This document shows, one piece after another, positions 33,279 through 42,138 of a stretch of 64,000 nucleotides of DNA (position 1 is the stretch's first letter; each line of letters opens with the position of its first letter). The notes beneath the pieces were generated by a model, which was not told where the DNA came from, did no database searches, and saw only the letters and a list, made by a program, of their open reading frames with translations. This stretch comes from Candidatus Aminicenantota bacterium (GTDB lineage Bacteria > Acidobacteriota > Aminicenantia > UBA2199). Location: the NCBI GenBank assembly GCA_026393835.1, contig JAPKZK010000085.1:1-64000 (forward strand), in the 5' to 3' direction. The translations under genes were made by a program, and so were the position numbers.

Positions 33279-34592
33279 ATGACAAACAGGGAACATTGGG
33301 GTTCGAAAATCGGTTTTATCCTGGCTGCCGCGGGATCGGCCATCGGGTTAGGGAATATCTGGCGGTTTCCTTATATGACCGGCAAAATGGGCGGCGCTGT
33401 TTTTTTAGTGGTTTACCTGGGGGCGGTTATTGTTGTCGGACTGCCCATAATGCTGGCGGAAATTGCGCTGGGCCGCGCCACTAATAAAAATCCCGTGGGC
33501 GCTTTCACGGCCATTAAACCCAAAGGCGGTTGGAAACTGGTGGGATTCCTGGGTGTGTTGACCGGTATCATGATATTCTCCTTCTATTCCGTTGTGGCCG
33601 GCTGGTCCGTGGGCTATTTTTTGAAATCCTTAACCGGCGAGCTCAATAATATCGACAGTACAAAAGCCGGTGAAATATTTGCCACGTTCGTTGCCAATGG
33701 GACCTGGCAAGTTATATTAACCGGCTTTTTTATCTTGATCACCGCGCTTATCGTTATGATGGGAGTTACCAAAGGCATTGAACGAATGTCCAAAATAATG
33801 ATGCCGGCGCTTTTTGTTATTTTAATCCTGCTGGTGATTCGCTCGGTAACGCTCCCCAACGCCGCCGTCGGCCTGGAATTTTATTTAAAGCCGGATTTCT
33901 CAAAAATAAACCCGGAAGTGGTAATAGCGGCGATGGGGCAGGCTTTCTTCAGTCTCAGCCTGGGTATGGGGGCGATGATGACCTATGGTTCTTATATGAG
34001 TAAAAAAGACAATATCCCTTCCGCCGGCGGCTGGGTGGCATTGCTGGATACGTCCGTCGCCGTGCTGGCAGGGTTTATGATATTCCCGGCCATGTTTTCC
34101 GTGGGCGGTATCCAACCCACCGAAGGACCCGGCCTGGTATTCCAGGTGCTGCCGATTATATTTTCCAAAATACCGCTGGGTATCATCGTGGGGCCATTGT
34201 TCTTCATACTCCTGATCCTGGCCGCCTTAACTTCCACTATTTCCTTACTGGAAGTGCCCGTGGCTTATTTAATCGATGAAAGGAAATGGGGCCGTAAAAA
34301 AGCCAACCTCGTGGTAGGAATTCTGACCTTTCTTTTCGGTATACCTTGCGCGCTTTCCGGCAAATTCCTCGGGTTGTGGGATTTGATCTGGGGGAATTTA
34401 TCCCTCAGTATCGGCGCTTTCTTTATCGCCCTCTTTGTGGGGCATGTTTGGAAAACCGCCAATGCGCTCCGGGAAATCAGCCAGGGCACAAAGACATTCA
34501 AGCTCGCCGGGCTGTGGGCTTTCTGGTTGAAATACATCTCGCCGGTGATTATTCTCCTGATCTTATTGAGTAAAATTTTGTCCTCCGGTTGA
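33279..34592 (+). CDS. Sodium-dependent symporter of the NSS/SNF family
   Basis: A 437-residue LeuT-fold transporter that takes up amino acids or related amines with Na+. The first helix carries the family signature GFILAAAGSAIGLGNIWRFP, including the unwound glycine region that binds Na+ and substrate. Later motifs include FFSLSLGMGAMMTYGSYMSK. Length fits bacterial eleven-helix members. It stands alone; substrate cannot be assigned. Confidence 0.94.
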   Translation: MTNREHWGSKIGFILAAAGSAIGLGNIWRFPYMTGKMGGAVFLVVYLGAVIVVGLPIMLAEIALGRATNKNPVGAFTAIKPKGGWKLVGFLGVLTGIMIFSFYSVVAGWSVGYFLKSLTGELNNIDSTKAGEIFATFVANGTWQVILTGFFILITALIVMMGVTKGIERMSKIMMPALFVILILLVIRSVTLPNAAVGLEFYLKPDFSKINPEVVIAAMGQAFFSLSLGMGAMMTYGSYMSKKDNIPSAGGWVALLDTSVAVLAGFMIFPAMFSVGGIQPTEGPGLVFQVLPIIFSKIPLGIIVGPLFFILLILAALTSTISLLEVPVAYLIDERKWGRKKANLVVGILTFLFGIPCALSGKFLGLWDLIWGNLSLSIGAFFIALFVGHVWKTANALREISQGTKTFKLAGLWAFWLKYISPVIILLILLSKILSSG

Positions 34593-35060
34593 GATTATAA
34601 TAAGGGATACTGAAGTCTGACCCCCCAAAAATGCGATATGTCGTTATTTTTAAACAAATCACCCGGAGAATATTTACCCGGCCGGGATTTTTGCGATTTG
34701 TACCAGGTCGTTTTTTTGCAAATAACCGTGTGTAATGTGAATGGTTTACTCGATTTAAACCTACCGGCATCATTTTTTGAAGGGCTTCCCGGGAAATGTT
34801 ACCGGGGAAATGAAATAACACAAAATTTGGGGTTGACTATTCTTTATTTCTTTAATAAAATAAGTTTTAAGTATTTTTTTGCACGCATGCAAGTATCGAT
34901 GGTGCGTGAAACCAGGTTACTTTCAAAGCTGTTTCCCGATGTTGGAAATATTTGAAACCGGCAGGTAATTAATAGCCGAATCATTTTTTCCCAGGCGGCT
35001 GTTAATATTCCAGAGGCGAAAATTTTCGCATATTTATAACGGAAAAATTGGTGATGAATC
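34593..35060. other. Non-coding or undetermined stretch
   Basis: Frames of 90-105 codons exist on both strands (for example 34638-34955 plus and 34844-35143 minus), but none has a ribosome site, family resemblance or coding-like composition. Two related T-rich patches are visible (TGCGATATGTCGTTATTTTT near 34632 and TGCGATTTGTACCAGGTCG near 34693); they might be regulator sites. Nothing firm can be called. Confidence 0.4.
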
Positions 35061-35504
35061 ATGAAGAATACTGAATTAGCAGACCGGGTGACTGAATTTT
35101 TACTGACTTGCGACGATGCGGCGTTGTTTAAACTAAACGTCACATCCCTGGCCGGGTTATTTCATGTAGACCGTTCCCACCTGACCCGGGTATTTAAAGC
35201 CAGTCGGCATTACACCCTTTGCCGGTTTCTTCAAAAAGAAAAAATGCGGCGGGCCGCTTTGCTTTTAAGCAATCCTTCAAAACTTACCATGGAGGGATTA
35301 TCTCAAAAAATGGGTTATTGTACCAGCGAATATTTTAGAGAAGTATTTAAAAGGCATTTTGGGGTTGTTCCCAGTAAATACAGGGAATATAAAACGGGTC
35401 TTAAGAAAAGCAATCTCTTGATGCTAATTGCCATAGGAAGTCAAAACGAATCATTGTTTCATGATCTGTCTCTCATGCACGTCATTATCCATCATTTGAT
35501 TTAG
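35061..35504 (+). CDS. AraC-family transcriptional regulator (DNA-binding domain only)
   Basis: A 147-residue protein consisting essentially of the two helix-turn-helix motifs of AraC/XylS regulators: NVTSLAGLFHVDRSHLTRVF and TMEGLSQKMGYCTSEYFREV, ending in the family motif HFGVVPSKYREY. No ligand-binding domain is present. It immediately precedes the polyketide genes in the same direction and is the likely cluster regulator. The C-terminal 40 residues are hydrophobic and of unknown role. Confidence 0.87.
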   Translation: MKNTELADRVTEFLLTCDDAALFKLNVTSLAGLFHVDRSHLTRVFKASRHYTLCRFLQKEKMRRAALLLSNPSKLTMEGLSQKMGYCTSEYFREVFKRHFGVVPSKYREYKTGLKKSNLLMLIAIGSQNESLFHDLSLMHVIIHHLI

Positions 35505-35606
35505 AAATAGATCATGGCGTAAAAAATTAAAAAACAGTCCCCGGCCTTCCAATGGCGGCAGCTTAGACAAAATTATTTAAACTATCAAAACTAATATTAC
35601 AATCAA

Positions 35607-38600
35607 ATGAATCGCAATCATCCAGTATTATTTATGTTTCCCGGACAGGGGTCCCAGTATTATCATATGGGCCGGGAACTATATCGCCGGGACCCGGTTT
35701 TAAAAAAATGGCTGGAACAGTTGGATGATATTGCCGGCCATTTAACCGGGCAATCCATCCTAAAGCGGATGTATGATGAGGAAAAGAAGCCCGGCGATCA
35801 TTTTGATCGCCTATCCATAACCCACCCGGCTATTTTTATGGTGGAGTACGCCCTGGCGCAAGCGATATTACAAATGGGCGTGGAACCGGCCGCCGTTTTG
35901 GGAACCAGCCTGGGAGAATTTACCGCCGCGGCCGTTTCAGGGGTTCTGACGGCGGAAGAAGCCCTGGAAATGATAGTCCGCCAGGCAGAGATGGTTGAAA
36001 CCTTTTGTAGGAAGGAACATGCCGGCGGCATGATGACCATCCTGCACGATTCCTCCCTGTATCATGAACATCCCCTCTTACGGGACAATACCGAACTGGC
36101 TGCCGTTAACTACCCGGGCCATTTTGTAATATCGGGGAATAAGGAAAAATTGCGAGAAATTGAATCCTTCTTGAAAAAGAAAGGCATTACTTTCCAACCC
36201 TTACCCGTTTCTTTCGCGTTTCATTCCCGGTGGGTGGACGCCGCGGGAGCGGTTTATTGCGAATATTTAAAGAAAAAGCCATTACAGCGGCCCCGTATTC
36301 CCCTGGTTTCCTGCGTATATGGCCGAGTAATGGAAGAAATTCCCAGCGATTATTTCTGGCAGGTGGTTCGCCAACCCGTCGTGTTCCCCAAAGCCCTGGA
36401 AAGCCTTGAAACAAAGGAAGATTATCTTTACCTGGACCTGGGACCTTCCGGTACCCTGGCCAATTTTGCCAAAAACAATTTAAAAGAAACAAGAAAATCC
36501 ATGTGTTTTCCTATTATGACGCCCTTTGACAGCGATTTAAAAAGGCTGGATCAATTTAAAGAATATTATGCAAAGCTTAAACCACTTCAAATAAAAAAGG
36601 AGAAAGGAAAAATGAAAGCGTATATGTTTCCCGGTCAAGGCTCCCAACAAAAAGGGATGGGGGAGGACCTTTTCGCAGAATTCGAAGAATTAATTCAAAA
36701 AGCCGACGAGATATTGGGGTATTCCATTAAAACATTGTGCCTGGAAGACCCCGGTGGACAATTGATGCAGACCCAATTCACCCAGCCGGCCATATATGTG
36801 GTCAATGCCCTCAGCTACTTAAAAAAAATCCGGGCGGAAGTGAAACCGGATTATGTACTGGGGCACAGCGTCGCGGAGTATAATGCCTTATTTGCTTCCG
36901 GGGTCGTGGATTTCGAAACCGGTTTGAAATTGGTAAAGAAACGGGGGGAACTGATGGCCGAAGCCAGGGAAGGCGGCATGGCCGCCGTAATGGGGCTGCC
37001 GGAAGATAAAATCCAGGCATTATTGAAAGAGAGCGGTTTTAAAAACCTCTATATCGCCAATATCAACTCTTCTTTCCAACTGGTGATTTCCGGTCATAAA
37101 GAAGAGATCAAAAAAGCAGAGCCCATTTTTTTAAAAGGCGGGGCCTCCCATTACAGGATATTGAACGTCAGCGGCGCCTTCCATACCCCCTATATGGAAG
37201 ACGCAAAAAAGAAATTCAAAAAGTTTGTAAAAAAACTAAAATTCGGGGAGATAACCATTCCTATAATTTCCAATGTTACTGCCAGGCCCTATAAACAGGA
37301 AGAGATAGAGAATAATATTGTCGAACAAATCACCACCCCGGTCAAATGGATGGAGAGCATCCGTTACTTGTTGGCCAAAGGCGTGAATATTTCTGATTTT
37401 CATGAGGTAAGCGGCGTGAGTATCAGCGTCGTAAAAGGGCTTGCTTTAAGGATCAATCATGAAGCCGGGCCCCTGGACCTTCCCGGCCAGGAAGCGGAAC
37501 AACAGGAAGCAGCCAAAACCGTACCGGGGGAAGAAGTAAAGGGGGGCAATGGCAAAATCACCGCGGGGTCCCTGGGCAGTAAAGAATTTAAACAGGATTA
37601 TCGCCTGGCGTTCGCCTACCTTACCGGGGGAATGTATAAAGGCATCGCCTCCAAAGAAATGGTGGTAAAAATGGGAAAGGCCGGGATGATGGGATTCTTT
37701 GGCGCCGGCGGCCTGGAATCCAGCGAAATTGAAACCGCCATCCAATATATTCAACGGGAGCTTAATAATGGGCAGGCCTATGGCATGAACCTGGTATCCA
37801 ATCCCCTGGACGAGGGCAGCGAAGAAAAAACCGTGGATTTGTTTTTAAAATATGGCATAAGCGTCATTGAGGCGGCCGCTTTTTTAACCATAACACCGGC
37901 CCTGGTAAAATACCGGGCCGGGGGACTAAAAAAGAATGCCGACGGGAAAATCAGCGCCGGGAATAGAATAATAGCCAAGATCTCAAGACCCGAGGTGGCG
38001 GAACAGTTTTTAAGTCCCGCGCCGGGGCGCATCGTTAAAAAAATGCTGGAAGCCGGTAAAGTGACGCCGGACCAGGCGGATTTATTGAAAGAAATTCCCA
38101 TGGCCGATGACTTGATCGTGGAGGCCGATTCCGGCGGGCATACCGACCAGCGTATGCCCTATGCCATAATGCCGGCCATGCTCAAATTACGTGATGAAAT
38201 GATGAAGAAGTACAATTATGCCAAATACATCCGGGTAGGGGCGGCAGGGGGGATCGGAACCCCCGAAGCCGCGGCCGCTGCTTTTATCCTGGGTGCGGAT
38301 TTCATCGTGACCGGGTCCATTAATCAATGCACCGTGGAAGCGGGAACCAGCGACGCCGTAAAAGACTTATTACAGGAAATCAATGTCCAGGATACCGATT
38401 ACGCCCCTGCCGGCGATATGTTCGAGCTGGGGGCCAGGGTCCAGGTGCTCAAACGGGGAGTTTTTTTCCCGGCCCGGGCCAATAAACTATATGACCTTTA
38501 TCGTCATTATAATTCCATCGACGAGATCGATGAAAAGACCAAAAATCAACTCCGGGAAAAATATTTCAAACGGAGTTTTGACGAAGTTTATCGGGAGGTC

Positions 38601-38900
38601 AAGTCCTTTTACCCGCCCCAGGAGATCGAAAAGGCCGAACAAAATCCCAAATACAAGATGGCCTTGATCTTCCGCTGGTATTTCGGATATTCCACGCGCC
38701 TGGCGTTAACCGGCGACCAGACCGATAAAGTAAACTATCAAGTTCAATGCGGCCCCGCCTTAGGGGCCTTCAACCAGTGGGTCAAGGGAACAGCGTTGGA
38801 AAATTGGCGGAACCGGCATGTGGACGAAATCGGTGAAAAATTGGTTCAAGAGACGGCGGAATTACTCAACCAAAGGTTTCAAGCCTTGATCCCGCATTGA
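35607..38900 (+). CDS. Trans-acting acyltransferase-like / acyltransferase / enoylreductase fusion
   Basis: A 1097-residue three-domain protein of trans-AT polyketide synthases. Domain 1 (residues 1-300) is AT-like but has G99-T-S101-L-G instead of GHS-x-G, as in PedC-type acyl hydrolases that clear stalled chains. Domain 2 (about 337-640) has FPGQGSQ and G419-H-S421-V-A-E, the form expected of a malonyl transferase that loads carrier proteins in trans. Domain 3 (about 680-1090) is a PfaD-type FMN enoylreductase (DSGGHTDQRMP, GAAGGIGTPEAAAAAFILGA) that may fully reduce selected double bonds. No clear Shine-Dalgarno precedes ATG 35607. The fusion order matches known trans-AT clusters. Confidence 0.9.
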   Translation: MNRNHPVLFMFPGQGSQYYHMGRELYRRDPVLKKWLEQLDDIAGHLTGQSILKRMYDEEKKPGDHFDRLSITHPAIFMVEYALAQAILQMGVEPAAVLGTSLGEFTAAAVSGVLTAEEALEMIVRQAEMVETFCRKEHAGGMMTILHDSSLYHEHPLLRDNTELAAVNYPGHFVISGNKEKLREIESFLKKKGITFQPLPVSFAFHSRWVDAAGAVYCEYLKKKPLQRPRIPLVSCVYGRVMEEIPSDYFWQVVRQPVVFPKALESLETKEDYLYLDLGPSGTLANFAKNNLKETRKSMCFPIMTPFDSDLKRLDQFKEYYAKLKPLQIKKEKGKMKAYMFPGQGSQQKGMGEDLFAEFEELIQKADEILGYSIKTLCLEDPGGQLMQTQFTQPAIYVVNALSYLKKIRAEVKPDYVLGHSVAEYNALFASGVVDFETGLKLVKKRGELMAEAREGGMAAVMGLPEDKIQALLKESGFKNLYIANINSSFQLVISGHKEEIKKAEPIFLKGGASHYRILNVSGAFHTPYMEDAKKKFKKFVKKLKFGEITIPIISNVTARPYKQEEIENNIVEQITTPVKWMESIRYLLAKGVNISDFHEVSGVSISVVKGLALRINHEAGPLDLPGQEAEQQEAAKTVPGEEVKGGNGKITAGSLGSKEFKQDYRLAFAYLTGGMYKGIASKEMVVKMGKAGMMGFFGAGGLESSEIETAIQYIQRELNNGQAYGMNLVSNPLDEGSEEKTVDLFLKYGISVIEAAAFLTITPALVKYRAGGLKKNADGKISAGNRIIAKISRPEVAEQFLSPAPGRIVKKMLEAGKVTPDQADLLKEIPMADDLIVEADSGGHTDQRMPYAIMPAMLKLRDEMMKKYNYAKYIRVGAAGGIGTPEAAAAAFILGADFIVTGSINQCTVEAGTSDAVKDLLQEINVQDTDYAPAGDMFELGARVQVLKRGVFFPARANKLYDLYRHYNSIDEIDEKTKNQLREKYFKRSFDEVYREVKSFYPPQEIEKAEQNPKYKMALIFRWYFGYSTRLALTGDQTDKVNYQVQCGPALGAFNQWVKGTALENWRNRHVDEIGEKLVQETAELLNQRFQALIPH

Positions 38901-38912
38901 AGACCTAAAAGG

Positions 38913-38990
38913 AGCCGCGTAGACACGCGAAAGGACGCGAAGAAAAAAAAGAGGAATTCAAATGTAGGGGTTTGATTCATCAAACCCCGA
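38913..38990. repeat. CGCGAAGA-like repeat and GGGGTTTGAT hairpin element
   Basis: A diverged copy of the CGCGAAGA repeat (38913-38945) is followed by TAGGGGTTTGATTCATCAAA and continuation, a perfect hairpin with a 10-base stem (38967-38988). A sister hairpin lies at 43200-43219. Confidence 0.7.
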
Positions 38991-39030
38991 TTAACTAATA
39001 CCGCTATTAAACCGGGACCGGGAGTAAAAA

Positions 39031-40761
39031 ATGAACAGCACGGAAAAATTCTTTACCTACAAAAACCTGGTGGAGGTCATCCTGGATAAACAGGAACAGG
39101 TAAATAAAGGGGTAACTTTTATAGAAGGCGATGAAGAAGAACGGTTTATCTCCTATCGCCATTTGTATGAAAAAGCATTAACTTTCCTGTATCACTTGCA
39201 AAGTAAAGGATTGAAACCGGGAGATGAACTGGTGTTTCAAGTAGATAACAATTTTGAATTCATTTTGATTTTCTGGGCTTGCCTATTGGGGCATATTATC
39301 CCCGTACCGGTCACCACCGCCGCCAATGACCGGTTTAAATCAAAGTTGTTGAGTATCTGGAAAAGCTTGAACAACCCTTATCTAATCACATTTAAAAAGC
39401 ACCTGGAAAAGGTGGAGCTATTTGCCACCGAAGATAACCTGGGAAATACGTTTAATCGCATAAAAAGAAATACAATACTCCTCGATGAAATAGAAGAAAG
39501 CGGAAAGGAAGGGGAAATTTATTATCCAGGGGAATCGGATATTGCCTTTATTCAATTTTCTTCCGGTTCCACCAGTCAATCCAAGGGTGTGGTTCTTACC
39601 CATAAAAATTTAATGACCAATATTAAAGCCATCATCAAGGGGCTTCAACCTCCCGGCGCCGGGGACCGGTTTTTTAGCTGGATGCCGTTGACCCACGATA
39701 TGGGTTTGATCGGTTTTCATTTAACCCCCACCACCGCCGATTGGCCGCACTTCATTATGCCCACCCCACTATTTATCAGGTATCCGTCCCTCTGGTTGAA
39801 AAAAATCTCCCAGCATAAAATTACCCTCACTTCGTCGCCTAATTTCGGTTACAAACATGTGTTGCGTTTTTGTAATCCCGCTAAAATGGACGGCGTAGAC
39901 CTCTCGACGTTGCGGGTAATCGTTAACGGCGCGGAACCCATCTCAGCGGAATTATGCAATACATTCCTGGGGGAAATGGCCCCGCTGGGATTAAAAAGCA
40001 AAGCCATGTTTCCCGTGTATGGCCTGGCGGAAGCCAGCCTGGCCGTTACTTTTTCCCAGCCGGAAGAGGAGGTGGCAGTAACCTATGTCGATAGAAATTC
40101 CCTCAGTATCGGGCAAACAGTTAAAGAAGTCGAGAAGGGCAACGGCCTGTCCCTTGTAGAGGTAGGAACCCCCATCGACGGTTGTTCGATAAAAATCGTG
40201 GTCGGTAATGATGAAGAATTGGTTGACAGGACCGTGGGCCATATCCTGATCAAAGGGGACAACGTCACCTCCGGCTATTACAATAACAAAGAAGCAACCG
40301 ACGCGGTTATTCATGCAGACGGTTGGCTGGATACCGGCGACCTGGGATTTTTAAGAGACGGTCGCCTGGTGATTACCGGGAGAGTAAAAGACACCATATT
40401 TGCCAATGGTTATACATATTTTTCCCATGATATCGAATCCGCGGCCGAAGAGTTGCCGGGGTTTAAAATTAACCGTACGGCCGTGGTGGGGGTATACAAT
40501 CACCGGTTACAGGGCGATGAAATTATTTGTTTTGTTTTATTCAAGAAAAAGGATTTAAACGAATTTTTACCGCTGGCCCTGGAAATAAAAAAATGGGTGG
40601 TTAAAAAAGTAGGCGTCGGGATCTCCCTGGTCATACCCGTGCAGCAAATTCCAACCACCACCAGCGGCAAAATCCAGCGGTATCGACTAAAAGAAGCCTA
40701 TTCACGCGGTGATTTCGATCCTGTTCTCCAGGAAATCTCCGCGTTGCAAAATAAAAATTAA
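39031..40761 (+). CDS. Fatty acyl-AMP ligase (FAAL)
   Basis: A 576-residue adenylate-forming enzyme that activates a fatty acid as acyl-AMP and passes it to a carrier protein rather than CoA. The nucleotide loop is FIQFSSGSTSQSKGVVLTHK. The FAAL-like block SWMPLTHDMGLIGFHLTP is followed by TSSPNFGYKHVLRF, and VYGLAEASLAVTF is typical. The C-terminal lobe contains TGDLGFLRDG and the final lysine in TTTSGKIQRYRLKEAY. The following gene encodes an ACP, a natural acceptor. Within the cluster it may supply a fatty acyl starter or side chain. Confidence 0.9.
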   Translation: MNSTEKFFTYKNLVEVILDKQEQVNKGVTFIEGDEEERFISYRHLYEKALTFLYHLQSKGLKPGDELVFQVDNNFEFILIFWACLLGHIIPVPVTTAANDRFKSKLLSIWKSLNNPYLITFKKHLEKVELFATEDNLGNTFNRIKRNTILLDEIEESGKEGEIYYPGESDIAFIQFSSGSTSQSKGVVLTHKNLMTNIKAIIKGLQPPGAGDRFFSWMPLTHDMGLIGFHLTPTTADWPHFIMPTPLFIRYPSLWLKKISQHKITLTSSPNFGYKHVLRFCNPAKMDGVDLSTLRVIVNGAEPISAELCNTFLGEMAPLGLKSKAMFPVYGLAEASLAVTFSQPEEEVAVTYVDRNSLSIGQTVKEVEKGNGLSLVEVGTPIDGCSIKIVVGNDEELVDRTVGHILIKGDNVTSGYYNNKEATDAVIHADGWLDTGDLGFLRDGRLVITGRVKDTIFANGYTYFSHDIESAAEELPGFKINRTAVVGVYNHRLQGDEIICFVLFKKKDLNEFLPLALEIKKWVVKKVGVGISLVIPVQQIPTTTSGKIQRYRLKEAYSRGDFDPVLQEISALQNKN

Positions 40762-40773
40762 GGAGGAATAAAA

Positions 40774-41085
40774 ATGAAAGATCTAACAGTAGAGATTCGA
40801 CACTTATCGGAAAACGAAATTTTCACCGGCCTAAAAGAAATTATCTGCGAAGTGGCGCCGTTGAAAGTCTTTGCGGAAATTAAACCGGAAGACTCCCTGG
40901 TAGAGGATTTTGCCTTTGATTCCATCGATACGATGCAGTTATTATTGAAAATCCGGGAGCGTTTCCTGGACAATGAAGACATGCCCATCGACATCGATGG
41001 ATTTCTTAAAGAAGCATACAGCGATTGCGAGGGAAAACCCGTCACGGTTAGACGCTTATGCCGATTAATCGCCGATTATGCCTGA
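40774..41085 (+). CDS. Discrete acyl carrier protein
   Basis: A 103-residue carrier protein. Phosphopantetheine attachment is expected at S50 in EDFAFDSIDTMQLL. A non-standard N-terminal extension of about 15 residues precedes the helical bundle. An AAGGAGG ribosome site lies 12 bases behind the FAAL stop, so the two are coupled and the protein is probably the acceptor of the FAAL. Confidence 0.9.
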   Translation: MKDLTVEIRHLSENEIFTGLKEIICEVAPLKVFAEIKPEDSLVEDFAFDSIDTMQLLLKIRERFLDNEDMPIDIDGFLKEAYSDCEGKPVTVRRLCRLIADYA

Positions 41086-41113
41086 AAATAAACCCAATAA
41101 GGAGCAATGAACC

Positions 41114-42085
41114 ATGACAGAACGTAAAATATTTTGGGGTATTTCGAAAGATTTGCAAGCCGCGGTAAGATATGAACCCAATGCTTGCCGGGGTTATGTA
41201 ATGGATATTTCCCTGGGCTGCCCGAACCTGTGTATTTATTGCATCTTTTCTATCCTGGAAAAGACCGTTTATAAATTTTATAATACCAGGTACAAAGGGG
41301 AAGTCATCCCACTTAAACTGGACAAATTCCTGGCCGAAGAAAAATTTCCACCCTTCGTATACATGTGTTATGCCTCGGACCCCTTTGGGAACCGCCAGAT
41401 TACCCAATCCACCGTCGCCGTCCTGGATAAACTCCTGGCGCATGATGTTTTTGTGGGATTTGTGACCAAGGGCATTATCGATGGGGAAGTGTTGGAGGTA
41501 ATCCGCAAGAAACCGAACCTGGTGGGGGTACAGGTAGGAATTACCAACTCTTCCGACCGGAGAAATAAAATCGTTGAACCCGGGGCCCCTTCTTATAAAA
41601 AAAGATTGGAAAATTTTAAACGATTGCAGGAGATCGATAACCTGGGCTTTTTAACGGTAAGGATCGACCCCATGCTGCCGGGGATCGACGACACCCCGGG
41701 AAATATCGAGAAAATTATCCATGACGCCGGTTCCCTGGGGGCAAAAGAAGCCGTGTTGGGATACGTTATCCTCACCAGGGACCTCAAGGAACAACTAAAG
41801 AAGAATGCGTTTACCAGGGCGTCCGCCGAAGCATTGACCGAAAAAACTTCCACTATTTCCCAGCAAGAATTGTTTTCCCTTCCTTTTGCAGAAAAAGTAA
41901 AGAAGCTGACGGAATTTGAAAAAATATGCAAGCAATATGGGATGAAGATGGCGGTATGCGGGTGTAAAGAAGAAGAGATGAAAAAAACCTCCTTCGAATG
42001 GGTATGTCATCCCTTTAATCGACAGAGAAGAGAGGAGTTGGCGCCAAAAACCGAATTTCACCTCGAGACAGCCCACTTCGGGTGA
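41114..42085 (+). CDS. Radical SAM protein, spore-photoproduct-lyase-like subgroup
   Basis: A 323-residue radical S-adenosylmethionine enzyme. The [4Fe-4S] ligands are C36-x3-C40-x2-C43 in LGCPNLCIYC. The following barrel resembles Rv2578c/SplB-type proteins (YMCYASDPFGNRQ, GFVTKGIIDGEVLEVI, TVRIDPMLPGIDDTPGNIEK). A C-terminal Cys-containing part (MAVCGCKEEE, WVCHPFNRQRREEL) might bind another metal or a second cluster. Not a B12-binding methylase: no cobalamin domain. It sits between the ACP and KASIII genes and overlaps the upstream extension of the latter. Substrate unknown; a role in modifying the acyl chain is inference from position. Confidence 0.85.
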   Translation: MTERKIFWGISKDLQAAVRYEPNACRGYVMDISLGCPNLCIYCIFSILEKTVYKFYNTRYKGEVIPLKLDKFLAEEKFPPFVYMCYASDPFGNRQITQSTVAVLDKLLAHDVFVGFVTKGIIDGEVLEVIRKKPNLVGVQVGITNSSDRRNKIVEPGAPSYKKRLENFKRLQEIDNLGFLTVRIDPMLPGIDDTPGNIEKIIHDAGSLGAKEAVLGYVILTRDLKEQLKKNAFTRASAEALTEKTSTISQQELFSLPFAEKVKKLTEFEKICKQYGMKMAVCGCKEEEMKKTSFEWVCHPFNRQRREELAPKTEFHLETAHFG

Positions 42086-42138
42086 GGAAGAGGAAAAGTG
42101 AAGCAAGGGTGAGTACGTTCACAGCCAGGGAGTTAGTC

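Noticed and set aside
34638-34955. 105-codon plus-strand frame upstream of the AraC gene
   Set aside because: No ribosome site, no family resemblance and overlapping minus-strand frames of similar length; probably chance.
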